The translations under genes were made by a program, and so were the position numbers. 64,000 nucleotides of DNA from Ilyonectria destructans (lineage: Eukaryota; Ascomycota; Sordariomycetes; Hypocreales; Nectriaceae). Each line of letters opens with the position of its first letter. Position 1 is the stretch's first letter. Of this stretch, positions 56,168-64,000 are shown one piece after another. Where the stretch lies: positions 2,914,001 to 2,978,000 of the forward strand of contig JAHEWK010000007.1 in the NCBI GenBank assembly GCA_020740775.1, written 5' to 3'. The notes beneath the pieces were generated by a model. That model was not told the origin of the DNA. It saw only the letters and a program-made list of their open reading frames with translations, and made no database searches.

Positions 56168-57390
56168 TCAATCTGACTCAGAAGGTTTGTCTTTATCCTT
56201 AAGAGAAGCAAGCTTATCTGATAGCTTCTGATCTTTGGATAGTCTGTAAGTGACTGCATCTCGGATTACTGGATTCCCTTTAAACCAGGCAGGGGCTTTT
56301 GAGGGATGAGCATAAAAGCATCCAGATAGCTTATACTTGCCGCCACAGGCTTCGCAGTTGTCTTGGTCTTTATCTTGAGTGGCCTTAGGTCCTGACTTCT
56401 TTTTCTTTAGCTTGGATTCTGTCTGATCAGACGGTCGTTTCTTTGAGGATCGCTTTGATGACGATCTAGCTTGCTGTGGATCATCCTGATCAGGGTCAGG
56501 TCGATCAGCCGGATCCGAGTCATTTCTAAAGGTCGGTCTAAAGGCCCCTCCAGTCACTGTTGGTGTAGTTGACTCGGGCTTCCTAGCTGCAAGCTGCAGA
56601 AGGTTCTGTCTGCTGACTTCTTCCCTTAGGTCTTTGGCAACTTCCCGGATAGCTAGAGTCTGTAATCTCAGCTTATCCTTATAGGTATCGTAATAGGTCG
56701 AGTACTAGATCTTTAGGGCTGGTTGGATAGTGTTGCTTAGGTCGTTGAACCACACGTTAGGGTTGTCTAGGCCTCCAATCCCTCTTTTCTGGGCCTTGTG
56801 AGTTGCTTGCTCCCAGTCTGTAATCCAGTAAGGGAAATCCTTAGCTGCCTTGGGAGCCTTGGCTAGAATGGTCTGATATTTAGCTCGGGCTTTATTTTGC
56901 TGTTCTGTTATTGTAGCCCCAACGCTATCTCGGAGGTTGGTATACCAGGTCCTTAGGTCCTAATAGGCTTCGCAGGTCTCTATCAGTCCTTAAGAGACTG
57001 TTTCTATAATCCAATCTTTAATCTCTTTGACTAGGGCTTGCTTATGCTGATATGCCCGGAGATCGCGGTCATAGTCCTTTTGGTCTTGGTTGTAGGAGGC
57101 TTTATCTTCCGCAGTTAAGTTATTATAATGCTGGGCCGGTTGGTTCGGGTTGGTTGATTCAGGGGTCTGACTATCAGTCTGACTAGATAGGGACCTGCAA
57201 GTGTGACGATAAGGAATCCGTCGATAATAGGAACTGATAGTCGGCAGGATAGGGTATTGTCTTAGTTGGTCTGTTGTATCAGGATTGACTAGATCCCAGA
57301 TTTGGGCGGAATTTGCCTTTATCTGGAACGGCCTATTCCAGCTGCTCCAGTCTTCAAAGGTCTCAAGATAGACCTTCTTAGTGGAGAGGT
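56168..57390 (-). pseudogene. Copia gag region
   Basis: 56557-56168 encodes a basic Lys/Ser/Asp-rich segment with a zinc-knuckle-like CEACGGKYKLSGCFYAHP. Upstream (56560-57390) frames read gag-like helices but are cut by several stops. Start of gag not identified. Confidence 0.65.
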
Positions 57391-57502
57391 TCCGTTAAGT
57401 AGGCATTTTCAATCAGATTAATAGAAATAGTAATTAGAGTAATAGGACTAGCAAATAGCTGTATCTTGCGTAGTTGCTCTTAAAGTAAATGAGACTCTTA
57501 AT

Positions 57503-57772
57503 TATTATATATGCAATTTGCTGTATGCAATAGCAGAAGTGATTGATCAAATGATATAAATTGATGTGATTCTCCTGCATTGATTGAGGGTCACAGGGGC
57601 CCTATTTTATACTCAAAGGGATCTAGATCAGGGTGTCAAAGGGAGACGGATCCGGCGTTGTTATGATGCCGGATCCGGCTTATTACCTGATCCGGCGTTC
57701 CGCATCCGGCGTTCCGGATCAGGCAGTCCGGATCAGGCATGTTATGCCGCCACACGAGGTCTCAATCCAACA
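57503..57772 (-). repeat. LTR (right copy, 5' LTR of the element)
   Basis: 270 bp, begins TATTATATATGC where the left copy has TGTTGTATACGC, and ends CCAACA followed by the GCTTG duplication. Confidence 0.95.
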
Positions 57773-57777
57773 GCTTG

Positions 57778-59135
57778 TCTTAGCTACCGACAGCGGCAGA
57801 TTCTACCTCTGGGTTCCAGGTCTGTTGTGGCGCCTGCCCCTTGCCTAGCTCTCAACTCCATTAAAAAAACATGGTGAATAAAGAGATGTCATTGGCCGTG
57901 GCGCAATTCAGCTGAAAACTATTGATGCGGCTGAAACGGAGGCAAGGCTCCGGATGGAATCAAGGGCCCTGATTGCTTCAGAAGGAGCAGAGGGGTCACC
58001 CGATGAAGCATGGGGGCAAGCCGCATCAATAGCTTTGCGCAGGGGACTCGGGGCTTGAGGCTATTCGTCCTGATGCATCAATTGTCGGGCACTTATTTGC
58101 CTTGCACAGTGAGACAGTTGAAGAGGGAGACGAGCTAGCGGGTCGCTGTGCCATACCCTCTTCTTAATCAATAACAATTTATCATTCACAGCAGTTGATG
58201 GCCATTATTGGTGGGCGTGTCACAGTCGCGTTTACCCGGCGTCCCGATTCACACCTAATTTGTAAGGCAATCGCCGACATCCGTGACCCACATCAGGACA
58301 CGAGTCTCACGCCCCTTAAGAGTCAGCTCTTATTTCAACAGTCAGGTGGTCGGTAGAAGTTCGGTTGTTAGATGAACTTGCTTTTTATGGAGAGTGTGTA
58401 CGGATGAAAGTGTGGTTTCCTGTGGACAATTTCAGATTGGAGACAGAAAACATCAGGTCCTCCGATAGCAGTATAGTAGTTATTCTTCGTCCCTCGGATT
58501 TAACCACAGAGCTATGGCGATTCAACTCAAAAATTAGCTGATTTGCACAATGTGCATGCGGTGGATAAGGGTTATAACGAGGCTGATGACGACCGTAAGT
58601 GACGTTGGTAACGTACCAGGTTAACTTACCCACCTCTCGATGTCGGCCACCGTCTCATAGGGTTAAACTCGACGGGGAATTCAGCATGCGTCAATATATC
58701 CCTCTTCCGCAAACTAAGAAAAGCTTGTATAATGGATATCCGTCACGTTGCAGAGATAGTTGGGGTCTGACCAGGGCGGACAAGTCTCGGAGTGAGGCCC
58801 GTGTCTAGGGTGGATCTGAGCAATCAATTTGTCCGCAATTCCCCCGCATCAAGGAGAGAGTGTGGGAAATTGGGGAATAGTTACAGTATGCGCACGAATA
58901 AGGGCTCGGCCATGAGACTAGAGGGCCAACACCTCTTCGGAGTCGGCCCAGAATCTTGCCCGGTTTGCCGGAAGTGATAACAAGGTGTCTGCATAAGATT
59001 ACTGCTACCTGATTTAATAAATGACCAAAGATTTCGACCCTGGAGTCTTTGAACAACCACAAATCAAATCTTAATGCCGTGGAACGGGAATCTTGTCCGC
59101 CAGCACGTCACCGAGAGATCTACTAATCGCCCGCT
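57778..59135. other. Intergenic region between Copia element and GH127 gene
   Basis: No gene recognised. A short plus-strand frame at about 57905-58055 (AAETEARLRMESRALIASEG) looks protein-like but has no start or domain. The right end is the GH127 promoter. Confidence 0.45.
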
Positions 59136-61588
59136 ATGAGATTTCTTTGCTACTTTACCATCTTCTGCAGCTTTGCAAACGGCATCTACGCCTCGAAAGA
59201 CGGGAACAAGCCAGGTACAGACGACAGCCCATACCAAGGTCCACCGTCATCCCGAATGGGAGTCTAAATCTTTACAGCACTCAAGTCCTTCAAGTTCGAC
59301 ACCCTCCCTCCGGGGGCCATTCTGCCAACTGGCTGGCTCAAAGACCAGCTTCAGCTATCTGCGGATGGTCTCGGTGGCCACCTGTTTGATTTCTATCGCT
59401 ATGTTGCGGGATCCACGTGGCTCGGGGGAGACTGGGAGTATAGTGAGCTCAACGAGGCTTCGCCCTACTGGTTTAACTACATTGTTCCCCTAGCCTGGTC
59501 TCTAGATGACGAGAGGCTGAAGAAACAGGCCAGACATTACCTGGACTATGTCCTCGAACACCAGGCGGAAGATGGATGGCTCGGGCCCGAAACAACACGC
59601 CAAACTCGGGGTATCTGGGCTCGATCTCTGCTCTTGTTTGGCCTGACGGTGCGTGTCGAACTCCAATGAAATTCCAGAGTCGTTTTCAGACTAATACCCG
59701 GTGTCAAGTAGCAATACGCAGAAGCAGATCCGTCCCAATTTGACCGCATTGTCGACGCCATGCATAATTTCGTCGGCCTCGTGCACACCATGCTTGATAG
59801 TAACTTCACTGGTCTCCTTCAAGATGAGACACAGCAAGATGACTTTGACCCTTGGGGTTTTGGTCTGTCTCGCACTCATGAATTGCCTATCTCTCTCATG
59901 TGGCTGTACGAGAACCACCCACGAGATCAAGGCGATATCATTCTCGAGACGATCGAGCTCATGTTTGAGGGGGGACGTAAAGGCGGTCGAGACTGGACCA
60001 CGTTCTTCGTTGACGGCGTCTTCCCCAAGCAGGGTACTGGGACATTTCGCACAAGTGGCTTTACCCACGGCGTTAACTTAGCTCAAGGTGTGTTGGCCTC
60101 AACTGAAACTCCGTCGTGTCAGCAGCTGAAATTTGTCGCATAGGCCTGCGTTATCCAACAGTTCTCTATCGATACTCTGGAAACGAGAGCCTTGTCCAAC
60201 AAACGCGAAGTGCGGTCGACATGACAACCAAGTACCAGACTTCGCTCTCCGGAACCATCATTGGCGACGAGCACCTGGGTGCCCAGAGCCCCCAGCGAGG
60301 GTAAGCCACAAGGTCAAAGACATCTCCATGGACGTGATATCTAACTCGGAAGAACAGTTCTGAGCTCTGCATGGCTGTCGAGTCCATCTTCTCATATGCC
60401 TTCCTCTATCGGTTCTACGGTGAGAATGACTACGCAGACAAAGCCGAGCTTGCTGCCTTCAATGCCTTCCCTGCTGGGATAAGCGCCGATTGTAAGTGAG
60501 ATGATTGCTGTCTTGGAGATCTGACTCTAATCTGCTACAGGGTGGTCGCACCAGTATGTTACGCAGACAAACCAGCCATGGTCTAGAAATATGACCCAGA
60601 ACCCCTTCTTTAACGTTGTATCCTATTCAAATACCTTTGGCCTTGAGCCGAACTTCGTAAGTTGATCCTGGAGTATTAGTGGTTCCACAACTAAGCTTTT
60701 GCCGCGTTGTTAGCCGTGCTGCACCGTCAACCATCCACAGGCCTATCCTAAGTACGTCGCCTCATCATACGTCAAGAACGGCGATACTGGGTTGGCACAC
60801 ATCCTGCTTGGTCCTACTTCTGTTAAGACACGGATTAACGGGAAGAAGGTCGAAGGTAAGCGAGTTTTCTCATCATTGGCGAACTGAGACTGACGGCAGG
60901 CATCCAAGTGTCGTGTGATACGAATTACCCCTTTTCATCCACCCTTCACTATAAGATCGAAACCAAAGTCGACTTTGACTTTGCAATTAGAATCCCTCAG
61001 TGGGCGACATCTAGTGCATCGCTCAAGATAAACGACAGACGCTCCAGTCTCCTGTCTCCCGACTCTTCCTCTCTTCAGCACGTGTCGATACCCAAAGGCA
61101 AAACGAGCCTGACGCTAGAGCTGCCGATGGAGGTCCGCGTCGAGACACGTAATTCCTCGGTGGGGATCTACTACGGCCCCATTCTCTACGCGCTGGACAT
61201 TCCGTATGTCGAGTCTGAGCACCAGCCCCTCAACTGGACGGACCGGAAGCCCCTGTCCGATGAGTATGTCCACCCCAAGGCGCGGGACCACGTGCTCGAG
61301 CCGACGGCCCCCTGGCAGTACGCAATCGATCCCGGGAGTGTTGTCGTTGAGGAGAAAAAGCTCAAAGATGGCAAACTTCCGAGCCCGATCTTCGCGAGGG
61401 ATAATCCTCCTATGTCGTTGAGCGTGGATGCGTGGGAAATCTCATGGCCCGTGGCCAAGGACACCGCGGACTTGCCACCTATCAGCCCAGTTGTCGAGAA
61501 GGAGAAGAGGACTACGATCAAGCTGATACCCTATGGGTCTTCTAAGTTGCATATTGCGCAGTTTCCCGTGGCAAAATTTGAGGAATAG
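59136..61588 (+). CDS. GH127-type beta-L-arabinofuranosidase
   Basis: Eight exons: 59136-59214, 59278-59648, 59712-60087, 60144-60300, 60358-60491, 60541-60656, 60714-60855 and 60900-61588; sum 687 codons plus stop. A signal peptide (MRFLCYFTIFCSFANGIYA) indicates secretion. The (alpha/alpha)6 barrel starts at LPPGAILPTGWLKDQL. Key residues of GH127 are present: GSELCMAVE carries the Glu and Cys, and FPCCTVNHPQAYPKY the paired Cys, the second set holding the cysteine nucleophile; together they bind zinc in the characterised bacterial enzyme. The C-terminal beta domain (FDFAIRIPQWA, VGIYYGPILYAL) is complete. It would cleave beta-L-arabinofuranosyl residues such as those on plant hydroxyproline-rich glycoproteins. 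GH146 or a related DUF1680 family is the alternative. Confidence 0.92.
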
Positions 61589-62545
61589 GGAATGGATTGT
61601 TCAGCTCGAAGACTGCTCTACTGTAGAGTAAAACCCTAAGATAATTGTATTCACTTCTTAACCTGAGTTGAAGTCCCGGCTGTAGACGTAATATATGGGG
61701 CTACGTAAATGCGGACGTAAGGAATTGAAGACGACCATTGGCCTCATCTTCTCCCATGCGCCGTATTTCTTCTTTGCTAAGTAGATCGGACTTGTGCTCG
61801 CAACCTCTTCGTCGGTTGCATCATTGGCTGCAATTCGGCTGTCCCCTCTGCCAATCGCTTCGCTATGTGGCTATCTCGACGCAGCGGCGGCGTTTTCGAA
61901 CCCGAGTTCCGCATGTGGATGGTTATTGCCTTGGTTATCTTGCATCCTGTCGGCTGTATCCTCATAGGCGTTGGGGCTGACCATGGAATTCACTGAATTG
62001 GCGTTGCGATCGGATTCGCCATGGTCGTGGCATGATTCCCTATCGGTAGCACCCTGACCATCAACAAGATTCTCCATTGCTATGGAGAAGTGGCGAGTGG
62101 TTGTTTCATTAAGTAATCCCCTACACCCTGATACTATTGGGTAGTTATGAAACTCCGTAGTTCATTCCTCCGGGTTGTCACAAAACGGTGAAAGGAGAAT
62201 CCGACCTCTCTCCTAGTTGTTATTCCCACAGTTAAATTTAAGGTACAAAGATTTCAATTAAAAAATATAAAGTATTCAGCTGCTGTATTATAAGGATATA
62301 TAGATTACTATTTTATTCTTAATTTATTACAATACTCGAAATTAAAGCTCTTGTTTTCAAAAAAATAAATATATCCTAGTATTTATTATGGTATCACATA
62401 ATAGTATATTCAAAAGGTATGAAAAAGAGAGATAGAGGGAGAAACACAAATAGCTAGCCTTTTTATTTCCTGCTCAATTTTCTACTCCTACTCCCATAGC
62501 CAAATCGCAATTTACCCTCTCCAATTCGTCAGACACTTCTTTCTA
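61589..62545. other. Convergent intergenic region
   Basis: No gene recognised. 62220-62440 is very AT-rich. Frames at 61738-61980 (+) and 61871-62077 (-) lack features. Confidence 0.5.
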
Positions 62546-64000
62546 TCAGATACTCGGTCTTTTCTGGAAGTCAAGTTTGCATTTCAGACCCTTTGGTAGG
62601 GCATCCTGAGTACCCCACTGTTCCATCACTCGATCTGGGTCATCCAACCTCGTGCTGTAAGTGAGGAATATGGCGGCCACAAGCATCTTGACCTGGAGCG
62701 TCGCAAACGCCTTACCAAGGCACAGTCGAGCGCCGTACCCGAAGGGGATGAACGATCGGTCTAGTGTCTGCAACCCCTCGGACGACGTGGCCAGCCAGCG
62801 CTGTGGGTTGAACATGAGCGGTTCGGGGAATGTTGTCGGGTCGAGGTGTAGTGCAATGGTCGAAGCCGAGGCAATAGTCTAAGTTTGATGTGGATGAATG
62901 TTACAAGGCTGTGGAGTACAGATTTTCGGGGGTTATGGAGTATAAGGGGTCGAAGGAGCCACTAACTTACATTCTGGGGGAGGTACATCTGGCTGTACCA
63001 GGTGTCCTTTACCAAGACTCGCTCAGCTCGGCCGCTTGAAACGGGGTTGAGACGATATGACTCTCGAATGCATGCCTCGAGAATGGTCACCTTGTCGAGA
63101 GCAGTCCAGACCGGAAGACCGTCCTCCTCTCGGGGCAGGTCGTCCAGTTCCTTTTGGACTAAGGCCTGCCATTCTGGGTTCCGACTCAGGTGGTAGACGA
63201 CATAAGTCAGCGCCACAGTTACGGTAGCTTGGGCGGCGTGCAAATTATCGATTACTTCGCACGCGACGTAGTCGTCCGAGAGTTGGCGGCCTGCGCGCCG
63301 GAGATCCTGCAACAGGCGGATCACTGACCAGTCGGATGAAACTAGGGGGTCTGCCATTGCTTGATCGACGCGTTGCATTGCCCATGCATCGAGGTTACGC
63401 TCCGCAGAGAAGAACCTCGATGAACCGGTATAGATGGCGATGGCCTTTTCCATGACACTATAAACGAGAGGAAGGTTGTGCTTGACGGAGCTCCACAGCT
63501 CGTTGTTCTTCAGTCTCGCTAGGATATCGCGATCACCCTCGTCTCCTTGAATTGCGTGGGAGCAGTGCCTTGGCCCAAACACCAGTGTCGTAATGTTGTC
63601 CCAGGCAAAGTGATTGATGATGGGGAAGACATCGACTACGCTGTCTAGCTTGATCTTTGCTTGGATCAGCGCCACAATTGCGAGCGCACCTTCGCGGAGA
63701 GGCTCTTGGATATCTGGCTTGTAGATGGAAGTGGCCTGGTAAAATGCAGAAGACAGTGCCCTCTTGCGCCGGTGCTCTTCATACGGCTTCTCGGCGAAAA
63801 TGGAGCGTGCGTTGTGATAGATGAAGTGGTCGAAGTAGTCACTCTTCCCATTCCGCTTGGAGCTGCTGTACAAATCCCGCATGGCGGTCACGTCCGATAT
63901 GGAGACTTGTCCAGGGGCAATGAGAACGAAGGGACCGTACTTCCGGTGCCATTGGGCGATGGTTTGCGGGCGGTGGCGAAAGAGCTCGAACAGGGCAATG
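62546..64000 (-). CDS. Cytochrome P450 monooxygenase (5' end beyond window)
   Basis: Two exons are visible, 64000-62971 (open to the window edge) and 62878-62546, with a 92-nt intron (GTAAGT...AACTTAG). The visible protein begins within the N-terminal third (FELFRHRPQTIAQWHRKYGP). It has EEHRRKRALSSAF (C-helix WxxxR region), the I-helix HAAQATVTVALT without a clear acidic-Thr pair, ESYRL (ExxR), NPQRWL and the heme loop FIPFGYGARLCLGKAF with the Cys ligand. Similar to fungal P450s of benzoate- or sterigmatocystin-pathway type, but the substrate cannot be told. Its neighbours to the right are outside the window. Confidence 0.9.

Larger units (their letters stand above)
52179..57772 (-). mobile_element. 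Full-length Copia-type LTR retrotransposon, inactive
   Basis: A 5594-bp element with two 270-bp LTRs (52179-52448, 57503-57772) and a 5-bp target duplication GCTTG (52174-52178 and 57773-57777). On the minus strand the order is gag, protease, integrase, reverse transcriptase, RNase H, as in Ty1/Copia. A run of seven C on the plus strand just inside the left LTR (about 52451) is the polypurine tract of the minus strand. All coding parts contain stops or frameshifts, many of the TGG-to-TAG or CAA-to-TAA type. Confidence 0.95.

Noticed and set aside
1..64000. tRNA and rRNA genes
   Set aside because: I looked for B-box-like GGTTCRANNCC words and found none in a plausible setting; a covariance-model scan would settle it.

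Overview
The window looks like accessory DNA of a filamentous ascomycete (Pezizomycotina). Genes are interrupted by many short introns (about 45-80 nt, GT...CTRAY...AG). The protein families are typical of moulds: Zn2Cys6 regulators, a LaeA-like methyltransferase, P450s, GMC oxidoreductase, DUF6536, a HeLo-domain protein, GH93 and GH127. Repeats carry C-to-T/G-to-A damage resembling RIP. The exact lineage cannot be told from the sequence alone. Exon borders below were inferred by reading splice motifs and checking that every joined gene stays in frame; none was confirmed by transcripts.

Left part (1-19.2 kb): a GH93-type exo-arabinanase running off the left edge, a decaying seven-helix rhodopsin-like receptor gene, a GMC oxidoreductase, a 10-exon class I terpene synthase, a dihydroflavonol-reductase-like SDR, a junction of two broken genes (M20 peptidase and ankyrin), a C-terminally short fungal transcription-factor-domain protein, a Zn2Cys6 regulator, a Gfo/Idh/MocA oxidoreductase and a small UPF0303/HbpS-like protein. 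Terpene synthase, SDR, GMC oxidoreductase and regulator form candidate terpenoid cluster 1.

Middle (19.8-34.7 kb): a HeLo-domain protein with a degenerate kinase-like domain lies head-to-head with a 1571-residue protein combining an apparently active kinase, a Sel1-like segment, ankyrin repeats, one membrane helix and a sequon-rich cysteine-containing tail. A 497-residue membrane protein converges on it. A broken unknown gene, a DUF6536 membrane protein and an AhpD-like protein follow. This resembles a fungal self/non-self or cell-death type locus and is the best candidate for something undescribed.

Right of centre (35-45.6 kb): LaeA-like methyltransferase, a repeat-bearing spacer, a second class I terpene synthase with an unusual C-terminal membrane helix, a divergent 7-exon P450, a MITE-like element, an ankyrin relic and an SDR whose exon is split by a solo LTR. 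This is candidate terpenoid cluster 2, apparently damaged.

Right part (45.6-64 kb): a 2.84-kb Mutator-like element with 44-bp inverted repeats and 8-bp target duplication, a broken membrane-protein remnant, a secreted Cys-rich GPI-type protein, a complete but dead 5.6-kb Copia element (270-bp LTRs, 5-bp target duplication), a GH127 beta-L-arabinofuranosidase with its zinc/cysteine site, and a P450 running off the right edge.
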